Positions 1-5,711 of a stretch of 9,695 bases of DNA are shown in pieces. Numbering within the stretch: position 1 is the stretch's first letter; each line of letters begins with the position of its first letter. This stretch comes from JAAERC01 sp965602655 (lineage in GTDB: Bacteria > Zixibacteria > MSB-5A5 > GN15 > PGXB01). The translations under genes were made by a program, and so were the position numbers. The DNA is taken from the NCBI GenBank assembly GCA_965602655.1, contig CBFCZE010000107.1, forward strand, positions 1 to 9,695, in the 5' to 3' direction. Below the pieces are notes generated by a model that was given only the letters and a program-made list of their open reading frames with translations, did not search any database and was not told where the DNA came from.

Positions 1-2
1 AT

Positions 3-1031
3 CTATTTCCCAGAAATTACGGTCTGCCGTTATTGATAATATTTGCCGCATCAACATATTCAACATATATCAACGCTCTCGGAATAGATTTAATATCGCG
101 CGGATTTACCCACGCCCCGTTTTTTATTCTGTTAACGATTGCCCTGTTTGGGAAATCTCTTAAAGCCAGATCAGTCTCGATATTTATCGGGGCGCTTCTT
201 AACGGATATATGATGCTGATGATTCTTCCGTTTTTGTTAATCTGGTTTATTTATAAGAAAGACAGGCAATACCTCTATCTACTGGGTGCGAGCGTACTGG
301 GACTCATAATTGCATCATTGTTTGTAATGTCGGAAGCGGTCGAGAAACCAATCTTTTTTATAATTGCCGAATCGTTTAAATTTGCACCGCTTGAAATATT
401 AAAACATGCGGCGCCAATTATTTTATTGGCCGTGTTGTATCGTCATATCCAAAGTTATATTTTGCTCGGTATAGCCATTCTGTTCGGCGCTTTTATTCAT
501 TACAATCCGTTTTTTCCTATCTTTCTGGTTTATTTCTCCGGAGCGATGATTTTAGCTAACGGTAAACCGGCTTATGAAAAATCAAAACTGATTTCGTCTG
601 TCTTACTGATCATAATGTTTATTTCTTTCGTTTACTTGACATATTCAAAATTCAATCCTGACAATAATAATTATTTTCCAAGATATGACAGCAAGATTTC
701 AAAATCTGTCGAATGGATAAAAGAAAATACAGATTCCAATTCTAAATTTGCCGCCATCAACGCCGATCGGAATGATCCGGCTTTGATAATGCAGTATCGG
801 CCGGTTTATCTGGGGCCGATTGAACTGGTGGCGCATCTGGGATTAGACTGGCAGCCGCGCTATGAATCGATTATGCGGTTGTACCGATTCGGCCAGATTC
901 CAGAGGGAGTTGATTACATCTTTTACGGCCCGGTCGAGCGGAAGTATTTCCCGGGACTTACACTGCCCAAGCCGATTGTTTTTCTTTCATATCAGGATGA
1001 CTATGTGACAATCTATGAGGCGAAGAAATAA
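3..1031 (+). CDS. Polytopic membrane protein, GT-C glycosyltransferase-like C-terminal part (5' truncated by window edge)
   Basis: The frame is open to the left edge, so the gene begins outside the window; the TTG at 33 is in frame but lies inside a hydrophobic run and is unlikely to be the start. The visible 342 codons hold about six or more hydrophobic segments (numbering from the TTG codon: roughly 29-40, 50-74, 80-99, 121-136, 141-176, 185-204). A soluble C-terminal domain of about 125 residues follows and begins with a WIKENT motif at 228-233. A string of membrane helices followed by a small extracytoplasmic domain with a W-I-x-E-N-T start is common in GT-C/PMT-like lipid-linked sugar transferases and their uncharacterised relatives. 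The catalytic acidic loop expected near the N-terminus is outside the window, so the enzyme assignment is inference. It could equally be a non-enzymatic membrane protein of the same fold. It is more AT-rich than the downstream genes. Confidence 0.6.
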   Translation, partial: LFPRNYGLPLLIIFAASTYSTYINALGIDLISRGFTHAPFFILLTIALFGKSLKARSVSIFIGALLNGYMMLMILPFLLIWFIYKKDRQYLYLLGASVLGLIIASLFVMSEAVEKPIFFIIAESFKFAPLEILKHAAPIILLAVLYRHIQSYILLGIAILFGAFIHYNPFFPIFLVYFSGAMILANGKPAYEKSKLISSVLLIIMFISFVYLTYSKFNPDNNNYFPRYDSKISKSVEWIKENTDSNSKFAAINADRNDPALIMQYRPVYLGPIELVAHLGLDWQPRYESIMRLYRFGQIPEGVDYIFYGPVERKYFPGLTLPKPIVFLSYQDDYVTIYEAKK

Positions 1032-1051
1032 CCGATGAACCCAAATTAATT

Positions 1052-1070
1052 TTGTTCAGGAATTGAACAA
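1052..1070. repeat. Perfect 7-bp inverted repeat after the membrane-protein gene
   Basis: TTGTTCA (1052-1058) and TGAACAA (1064-1070) are perfect reverse complements around a 5-nt centre, 20 nt after the stop of the upstream gene. No T-tract follows on the + strand, so a rho-independent terminator is not well supported. An operator dyad ahead of the sigma-factor gene or a 3'-end stabilising hairpin are alternatives. Confidence 0.4.
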
Positions 1071-1100
1071 TAATGGCGGTAACTGTAACCTGTTTCGTTT

Positions 1101-1132
1101 CAACGACTAACAATATTTTATTGTTTTCGTTG
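1101..1132. repeat. Bipartite 13-bp inverted repeat upstream of the ECF sigma gene
   Basis: AACAATA (1109-1115) pairs with TATTGTT (1119-1125) around a TTT loop. The outer arms CAACGA (1101-1106) and TCGTTG (1127-1132) also pair perfectly, with a 2-nt/1-nt bulge between the two stems. The whole can form a 13-bp hairpin. It is not followed by a T-run. It lies about 40-70 nt before the leader ATG at 1171, a reasonable place for an operator or a 5'-UTR hairpin controlling the sigma operon; it could also be an atypical terminator of the preceding gene. Confidence 0.45.
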
Positions 1133-1159
1133 CGGTCATTATTTATTATCTTTAGAGAT

Positions 1160-1191
1160 GGAGTGAAACTATGAATGTCGAGAAAACGTAA
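1160..1191 (+). promoter_or_regulatory. Strong ribosome binding site with 6-codon leader ORF, in frame with the sigma factor
   Basis: GGAG at 1160-1163 lies 7 nt before an ATG at 1171, the best initiation signal in this gap. The ORF reads MNVEKT and stops at TAA (1189-1191). The same frame has a second stop, TAG at 1198-1200, and then continues directly as the sigma-factor frame at 1201. The same Shine-Dalgarno could also serve the ATG at 1175, a 19-codon ORF in another frame that ends at 1234 inside the sigma gene. Either arrangement could couple translation of the leader to the sigma factor, but chance is not excluded. Confidence 0.35.
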
Positions 1192-1200
1192 TTCAGTTAG

Positions 1201-1776
1201 TTGGTGCAATTGGCAGATATTGATCGAACACTGATTGATAGTGCGCTCAGCGGAGATCAGAGCGCCTATAAAGGATTGATGGAGCGCTATCGGCAGGCAA
1301 TTTTTCATATAATTCTGAAAATTGTCCGCGACAGTGAAGTTGCCGCCGATATGGTGCAGGAGACATTTATGAAAGCGTTTTCTTCGTTAGCCACATATCG
1401 TTCCGAGTTCAAATTTTCTACCTGGCTATACCGGATAGCGGCCAATACGGCTATAGACCATCTGCGTAAACAGCGTATGAAAATGCTTTCGCTCGATTCA
1501 CCACCGCAATCAACCGATGGGCCGGTTGAGATTGAGGTGCCGGATAATTCGTACAATCCCGAAAAAGATTTGATAAATCGCGAACAGAAAATTTCGATAA
1601 ATGAGGCCATTGAAGAGCTTCCGGAAAAGTATCGGGTGGTTATTATATATCGACACAAGGAAGATAAATCGTATGATGAAATCGCCGAGGCCTTATCATT
1701 GCCGGTGGGAACCGTTAAGGCGAGGATATTCAGGGCGCGGGAGCTTTTAAAGAAGAAACTTCGCTCCGGCGGTTAG
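1201..1776 (+). CDS. ECF-type RNA polymerase sigma factor (sigma-70 family, RpoE-like)
   Basis: This is a 191-residue group-4 sigma factor of normal length that would direct RNA polymerase to a small envelope-type regulon. Region 2 spans about 17-92, with the region 2.2 stretch DMVQETFMKAF (50-60) and the region 2.3/2.4 motif FSTWLYRIAANTAIDHLRK (72-90). A variable linker covers about 93-130. Region 4 spans about 132-187, with a helix-turn-helix in SYDEIAEALSLPVGTVKARI (157-176). The stop at 1198-1200 forces the start to TTG 1201, GTG 1204 or TTG 1210, none with a good Shine-Dalgarno; the good one is at 1160-1163 ahead of an ORF with in-frame stops. No zinc-finger anti-sigma gene follows. Instead a secreted DUF4097-like gene begins 14 nt downstream, so the next three genes are the probable operon partners or targets. 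Family assignment is firm; regulon and partner are inferred. Confidence 0.93.
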   Translation: MVQLADIDRTLIDSALSGDQSAYKGLMERYRQAIFHIILKIVRDSEVAADMVQETFMKAFSSLATYRSEFKFSTWLYRIAANTAIDHLRKQRMKMLSLDSPPQSTDGPVEIEVPDNSYNPEKDLINREQKISINEAIEELPEKYRVVIIYRHKEDKSYDEIAEALSLPVGTVKARIFRARELLKKKLRSGG

Positions 1777-1790
1777 ATAATGGCAAATGT

Positions 1791-2852
1791 ATGAAAATAA
1801 CCGGTAAAATTTTTATTTTTTGTCTGATACTGAGTTCGATGGCCTTCGGAAAATCTTTTCATTTTGATTTTCAGAAAAATATTGATATCTCAGGTGATAT
1901 CGAACTGGTCATACAGAACGAATCGGGTCTGATTGAGATTGAGGGCGCACCTGTCGATCGGGTCACTATCGCTGCCACCAAGCATGTCAGGGCGACCGAT
2001 CAGGATGAAGCCGAGGAAGTTGCCGACCATATCGAAATTCGAGTTGACAAAAACGGTAATAGAATCAGTATCGAAACCCGTTACCTGAAAATGAAAAAAG
2101 CTTCGGGGACATTTCTTGAGAAACTTCTGGGGACAGGCCCTGATTCATTCGGTTCGGTTGATTACAAGTTGATTGTACCATCCAACTGTGAAGTTAACGT
2201 CGAAAACATTTCGGGCGACATAAGAATCTCCCGTATTGATAAAGATGTTAATATAGCCGGCTCATCCGGAAATATTGAAGTTTCAGAATTGAATGGTCGT
2301 CTTGGTCTTGAAACCGCATCGGGCCGGGTGGAACTATCCGATATCGTTGGCGATGTTGATATTGCCGGAACCAGCGCCGATGTCTTATTCGGTTCATTGA
2401 AAGGTACCGTTGATATTCGAACCACGTCGGGTAAGGTAACCGGTCAGTATCTTTCGGGTTCGGTCAGTATTTCACAGACATCAGGTAATACCGATATAAT
2501 TAGTCTATATGGCGACACGAGAGTTAAATCGCAGACCGGCGATATAAAGATTCAGCAGGAAGCAGGTTCTTTGGAGCTTTTTACTCGAACCGGCAATGTG
2601 GACGTACAAACTGAGCTGGATTCAACTCGCGATTTTTATATTGAAACATCGTCGGGAAGAATTACCTTTAATGTTCCGGAAACAGCCTCCGGAGCGGTTA
2701 AGCTGGAAACGGCATCAGGCAGTATTAACACCGAACTGCCGCTTTCTATCAGGCAGTTTACCAAAAGTAAACTGGTTGGTGATTTCGGCGAAAACGGCCC
2801 GAGGATTTATTTGATAACATCATCCGGTGATATTACGCTGGGTCAGTTTTAG
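1791..2852 (+). CDS. Secreted DUF4097-like beta-repeat protein
   Basis: This 353-residue protein starts with a short signal peptide (MKITGK, hydrophobic core 7-19, probable cleavage near 20-21), so it is exported. From about residue 138 to the end it is a ladder of short strand-turn units built on S-G-x-[IV] or T-x-x-G-x-[IV]: SGDIRI 141, SSGNIEV 158, ASGRVEL 176, TSGKVTG 212, SGSVSI 222, TSGNTDI 230, QTGDIKI 248, RTGNVDV 266, SSGRITF 287, ASGSINT 308 and SSGDITL 344. This is the hallmark of DUF4097/putative-adhesin beta-solenoid domains. Known relatives are envelope-associated and mostly of unknown function, often beside regulators or PspC/LiaF-type genes. The ATG at 1791 is chosen because it gives a complete signal peptide; there is no clear Shine-Dalgarno, suggesting coupling to the sigma gene 14 nt upstream. 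It carries no anti-sigma motif. A surface scaffold or sensor role is inference. Confidence 0.8.
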   Translation: MKITGKIFIFCLILSSMAFGKSFHFDFQKNIDISGDIELVIQNESGLIEIEGAPVDRVTIAATKHVRATDQDEAEEVADHIEIRVDKNGNRISIETRYLKMKKASGTFLEKLLGTGPDSFGSVDYKLIVPSNCEVNVENISGDIRISRIDKDVNIAGSSGNIEVSELNGRLGLETASGRVELSDIVGDVDIAGTSADVLFGSLKGTVDIRTTSGKVTGQYLSGSVSISQTSGNTDIISLYGDTRVKSQTGDIKIQQEAGSLELFTRTGNVDVQTELDSTRDFYIETSSGRITFNVPETASGAVKLETASGSINTELPLSIRQFTKSKLVGDFGENGPRIYLITSSGDITLGQF

Positions 2853-2863
2853 AAAAGTATGTT

Positions 2864-4204
2864 ATGAGCAATAAATTTAACAAATCACATATCTTGACTG
2901 TTGGCTTGCTTCTTCTTTTCGGAACTCCTTTTTTTGCTGTTTCGGCTCAGGATGATGGCGATTCCAATGTCTTAGTCGAATCCGATCTGTTTCTGGGTGA
3001 CGAAACCACCTTTATAGAGCTTCATCTTTCTCCTGAAGGTATTTATGGAGTGGACAGTAGTGACACCGAGTGGGAATATGATTTCAGCCGTGAGAAATTT
3101 GTCAACGAAGAATTGGATGACTATTCAACAACAGCAACTGTTTTTGGACGAGACGAAATAAGAATTAACATTGATGATCTGGATCAATTCGATGAATTAG
3201 CTGACCTGGAAAATTTGGACGCCCTTGAAGCCGAGGAGATTGTCAGAATGGCCGAAAAAGCCCAGGAGATGGCCGAGCAGGCAATGGTGAAAAGATATAA
3301 AGGACTGCAGCTTCGCTCGGTTACCGTTGAGGTAGGGGAAGTCGTCCATAGCTCCATTTATGCTATTGGTGAGGTAACGATTAAGGGGACTGTTGAGGGA
3401 GATGTAATTTCCTATAGTCGGGTAACAATTTCGTCAACCGGATTAATTGAAGGCGACGTCCGTGCTCCTGAAATTGTAAAAATGCGAGGAGGCACAATTT
3501 TAGGTGAACGGCGTGAGACCGAATTGCCGTCACCGCCGGATTTTGTAGATATTACGATTTTTGAAAGGACTTCGTACACTCCATTAATAGTAATATTGAT
3601 AATATTCTTTGCATTTATATTCTTCGGTTTAGTCGGTATAGGGGTGGTGTCAAAACCGATTAATCGTGTGAGGCTTTGTCTCGAACAACAATTTGTAAAA
3701 TCGTTTTTTATAGGTTTTGCCGGATGGTTTGCACTGGGGCCTCTGATGGGGATATTGGTATTAACCATTATCGGAATTCCGGTAGCGATTTTGGTGCTTC
3801 CGATTGCCCTGATACTGGGAATCATACTCGGCATCCTTGGTGTCTGTCAGCTTGGCGGGAAATTATCCGGTCAGTATCTGGGAATGAAAAACGGCACTCT
3901 TATAAAACAGATACTGCCCGGTTTAATAATTCTGTATTTGCCATGGATTGCGATGTCTTTGTTTATGATATCATCATCGGGTGTTGCCGAAGGATTTTCT
4001 GTACTATTTATGGTGATAGCCATTATAATCTGGTCGGTTGTTGTCTCAGCCGGTATCGGTGCAGTTGTCTTAACCAGATTTGGAACCAGAGAGTATAAAA
4101 AAACAAGCCGGGAAGATATAAAAGTTCAGGTTAATATTCGCCCGACACCCAGGCCGCCGACACCACCACCGACACCGCCGCCGCTTAATCCTGAGAAAGA
4201 TTGA
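2864..4204 (+). CDS. Membrane protein with exported bactofilin-like polymer-forming domain and proline-rich tail
   Basis: The 446-residue product has four visible parts. A signal peptide or N-terminal anchor spans about 8-28 and ends in AVSAQ. An exported acidic region (about 30-145) includes an Asp/Glu-rich stretch at 100-130 and a likely helical segment at 122-145. A short right-handed-beta-helix-like strip (about 150-213) has VTIKGTVEGDVIS and VTISSTGLIEGDV units resembling bactofilin/polymer-forming cytoskeletal domains. About five transmembrane helices follow (239-262, 281-301, 303-328, 350-371, 376-404), ending in a basic then proline-rich tail (RPTPRPPTPPPTPPP, 426-440). If the signal peptide is used, the bactofilin-like strip faces outside the membrane and the tail is cytoplasmic. 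The gene begins 11 nt after the DUF4097 gene and is followed 34 nt later by a toast-rack gene, so it is probably the membrane anchor of the module. Specific function is unknown. Confidence 0.75.
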   Translation: MSNKFNKSHILTVGLLLLFGTPFFAVSAQDDGDSNVLVESDLFLGDETTFIELHLSPEGIYGVDSSDTEWEYDFSREKFVNEELDDYSTTATVFGRDEIRINIDDLDQFDELADLENLDALEAEEIVRMAEKAQEMAEQAMVKRYKGLQLRSVTVEVGEVVHSSIYAIGEVTIKGTVEGDVISYSRVTISSTGLIEGDVRAPEIVKMRGGTILGERRETELPSPPDFVDITIFERTSYTPLIVILIIFFAFIFFGLVGIGVVSKPINRVRLCLEQQFVKSFFIGFAGWFALGPLMGILVLTIIGIPVAILVLPIALILGIILGILGVCQLGGKLSGQYLGMKNGTLIKQILPGLIILYLPWIAMSLFMISSSGVAEGFSVLFMVIAIIIWSVVVSAGIGAVVLTRFGTREYKKTSREDIKVQVNIRPTPRPPTPPPTPPPLNPEKD

Positions 4205-4225
4205 GAATAGAATTATATATAAAAT

Positions 4226-4233
4226 AGGAGAGG
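4226..4233 (+). promoter_or_regulatory. Strong ribosome binding site of the second toast-rack gene
   Basis: AGGAGAGG ends 5 nt before the ATG at 4239. It is the strongest Shine-Dalgarno in the sigma operon, whose other starts have weak ones, so this last product may be made in larger amounts. The 34-nt gap is AT-rich but shows no terminator. Confidence 0.7.
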
Positions 4234-4238
4234 ATATT

Positions 4239-5096
4239 ATGCTTAAGAAGTCAGTCATTTTAGTATCGGTTTTTCTTATTTTGTCTGCAACTGCTTTAAT
4301 GGCAGGAAGGCACGAAACCGAGAAATTTTCTTTCCCGGCCGGTGATATAGAAAATCTTGAGGTTAATATTGAGCTTGGCGCCGGAGAGTTTAACCTTCAT
4401 GTTGAAAATATTGACGAAGCGGCCAAGGCTTATGTTGAATATGATGATAGAAAAGTTGAGGTGTTCGGACGGTACACCGAACGGGGTAATTCCGGGATTG
4501 TTGAGTTCGAATCAGAGACAAGAAAAAGATTCAATATCGATACCGAAGACAACTGTTGGGATATAGAATTATCTGACAAATATCCGACCGAACTTGATAT
4601 AAATATTGGCGCCTGCGAAGCCGAGATAGATCTGGGCGGTTTACCTCTGGAGTTTCTTGATTTTAACGTTGGCGCCGCTGATGCCGATATACTTTTCAGT
4701 AGACCGAATCCAGGGCAGGCCGAGGAAATTAAAATCGATGCCGGTGCGGTCGAATTAAAAGTTAAAAAACTGGGGAATGCCAATTTTGAGAGGCTTTCAT
4801 TTGACGGCGGAGCCGGCGATTTTGATATCGATTTCTCCGGTGAGTACAAAGGGATATCACGCGCCAAAATCTCCATCGGTTTGGGAGGCGCCAAAATCAG
4901 GATTCCATCCGATTTGCCGGTTAGAATTGAAACCGATGACAGTTTTCTTTCATCGGTCGATTTTCGGCATGCCGATGAACGTTATCTTGAAAGCGACGAC
5001 TACTACGAAACAAAGGATTTTCGCCGTTCCGAATATGGGCTTGATCTGGAGGTGTCGGTTGGTCTTGGCTCGATTGAAATAATTTTCGAGGATTGA
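4239..5096 (+). CDS. Secreted toast-rack (LiaF-C/DUF2154-like) repeat protein
   Basis: This 285-residue protein has a clear signal peptide (MLKKS, hydrophobic core 6-20, probable cleavage after ALMAG near residue 23). The mature part is built from repeated strand units with a G-A-[GCA]-x-[ADEF] turn: NIELGAGEFNL 43, NIGACEAEIDL 122, NVGAADADILF 143, DAGAVELKV 168, DGGAGDFDIDF 189, SIGLGGAKIRI 212 and SVGLGSIEII 273. Such units are typical of toast-rack domains, found at the C-terminus of LiaF and in proteins linked to PspC-type envelope-stress modules. Two cysteines (107 and 126) in the mature region could form a disulfide. It is acidic and has no membrane helix after the signal peptide. It is the last gene of the sigma operon and a structural cousin of the DUF4097 protein, so the two could co-assemble; that is inference. 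DUF4097 is the main alternative family name. Confidence 0.72.
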   Translation: MLKKSVILVSVFLILSATALMAGRHETEKFSFPAGDIENLEVNIELGAGEFNLHVENIDEAAKAYVEYDDRKVEVFGRYTERGNSGIVEFESETRKRFNIDTEDNCWDIELSDKYPTELDINIGACEAEIDLGGLPLEFLDFNVGAADADILFSRPNPGQAEEIKIDAGAVELKVKKLGNANFERLSFDGGAGDFDIDFSGEYKGISRAKISIGLGGAKIRIPSDLPVRIETDDSFLSSVDFRHADERYLESDDYYETKDFRRSEYGLDLEVSVGLGSIEIIFED

Positions 5097-5105
5097 TACA
5101 TATTT

Positions 5106-5183
5106 ATCAAGCCGCTGTTGGATTACAATCGATCTGCGGTGTATCGAGACCGGGCAGACAGGCAGGCCTTTTTGAGGCTTGAT
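5106..5183. repeat. 8-bp inverted repeat enclosing a GC-richer 62-nt segment after the sigma operon
   Basis: ATCAAGCC (5106-5113) and GGCTTGAT (5176-5183) are perfect reverse complements. The enclosed segment contains GGCAGACAGGCAGGCC, and a small hairpin (GCCT 5166-5169 with AGGC 5175-5178) overlaps the right arm. It begins 10 nt after the last toast-rack gene, so it may be a 3'-UTR structure or a small repeat element. No T-tract follows. Confidence 0.3.
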
Positions 5184-5247
5184 GTCATATTCTAAGAAGA
5201 GATTTAACCTGCGATTCCGTAATTTTAAATTATTGCAACGATTATAA
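5182..5247 (+). CDS. Possible 21-residue very basic small protein
   Basis: ATG at 5182 is preceded by GAGG (5174-5177) at 4-nt spacing. The ORF encodes MSYSKKRFNL then RFRNFKLLQRL, with eight Lys/Arg in 21 residues and alternating hydrophobics, and stops at TAA 5245-5247. The Shine-Dalgarno overlaps the right arm of the inverted repeat at 5176-5183. ORFs of this size arise by chance often, so it is only a candidate. Confidence 0.15.
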   Translation: MSYSKKRFNLRFRNFKLLQRL

Positions 5248-5351
5248 CTTATCGGGTTTCAAGATAGCTTCGTTTCACTCCGATCGAAAGGCCGGCCTGG
5301 CACTGTTTCATGCCACCGCAATTCCTTATAATTAATTGAATGTAAGAGTAC

Positions 5352-5536
5352 TTATTTTTGTCCCAATACGGCTCTTAAATCCGAATCGATATATAATTCT
5401 CCGTGTTGCAACTGAAGTCCAATGCCATCTGATTAGACTCGCCGGTGAAACCTGCAATTTCAGACTTTAACGAATCAATATAAACACAGGTCCCGACACC
5501 TTTATTATAAAACCGCCAATTGCCCAGTTCAAAATA
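5352..5536 (-). pseudogene. Possible degraded gene remnant, two frames joined by a frameshift
   Basis: On the minus strand a stop-free segment from 5536 reads protein-like sequence (YFELGNWRFYNKGVGTC, then VYIDSLKSEIAGFTGES) in one frame. Near 5432-5435 the sensible reading moves to another frame, SDGIGLQLQHGELYIDSDL then RAVLGQK, ending at a TAA (complement of 5352-5354). Joined, they give about 58 residues with the composition of a beta-rich C-terminal end. A stop at 5537-5539 interrupts the first frame upstream. I do not recognise the family. Chance open frames are the main alternative. Confidence 0.25.
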
Positions 5537-5647
5537 TTATTTGGTACAATATTCAAAATTGCTATTCCTTCGCAAGTCGGCTCACATCAAAATACCTTAT
5601 AACCTAAGACCTTATTAACTAATCGGTTATCAAAAGAATTTTGGATG

Positions 5648-5674
5648 TATAGATTCTGTCCAAAATGTCGATAA
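5648..5674 (+). promoter_or_regulatory. Candidate sigma-28 (FliA-type) flagellar promoter for motA
   Basis: TATAGATT (5648-5655), an 11-nt spacer and GTCGATAA (5667-5674) match the enterobacterial FliA consensus TAAAGTTT-N11-GCCGATAA at 13 of 16 positions with exact spacing. A start site about 7 nt later would leave a leader of about 30 nt before the motA ATG at 5712. motA-motB are classical FliA-dependent genes in E. coli and Salmonella, so position and motif agree. Functional use in this lineage is inferred. Confidence 0.55.
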
Positions 5675-5711
5675 TCAGAAAGAATAGGAATTATTTTTAA
5701 TATAGAGCGAT

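Larger units (their letters stand above)
5097..5711. other. 615-bp stretch without an intact gene
   Basis: No ORF of convincing length or family lies here. It holds an 8-bp inverted repeat enclosing 62 nt (5106-5183), a 21-codon basic ORF (5182-5247), a possible eroded minus-strand gene (5352-5536), a short TGGCA/TGCCA hairpin near 5300, and a flagellar-type promoter (5648-5674). The part after about 5590 is AT-rich, as expected for a promoter region. Confidence 0.7.

Noticed and set aside
1084..1107. TGTAAC...CGAC as an ECF (sigma-X-like) autoregulatory promoter
   Set aside because: The two boxes match well-known ECF elements, but the spacer is 14 nt instead of about 16-17 and the CGAC overlaps the inverted repeat. 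It is mentioned only as a possibility.
958..1308. 116-codon minus-strand ORF across the end of the membrane-protein gene and the start of the sigma gene
   Set aside because: It overlaps two supported + strand genes, shows no recognisable domain, and covers the inverted repeats.
3412..3834. 140-codon minus-strand ORF inside the membrane-protein gene
   Set aside because: It is antisense to a clear coding frame, has low-complexity composition, no domain and no initiation signal, so it is a shadow frame.
4141..4190. CCGACACC-type short repeats as a possible repeat array
   Set aside because: They encode the Pro/Thr-rich tail of the membrane protein and are codon-level low complexity, not a CRISPR or tandem DNA element.
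4430..4894. 154-codon minus-strand ORF inside the toast-rack gene
   Set aside because: It is a Ser/Pro/Lys-rich shadow of the repeated Gly/Asp/Glu coding sequence on the + strand.
5258..5290. TTCAAGATAGCTTCGTTTCACTC resembling an interspersed intergenic repeat
   Set aside because: Only one copy is present in the window, so repetition cannot be shown from this sequence.
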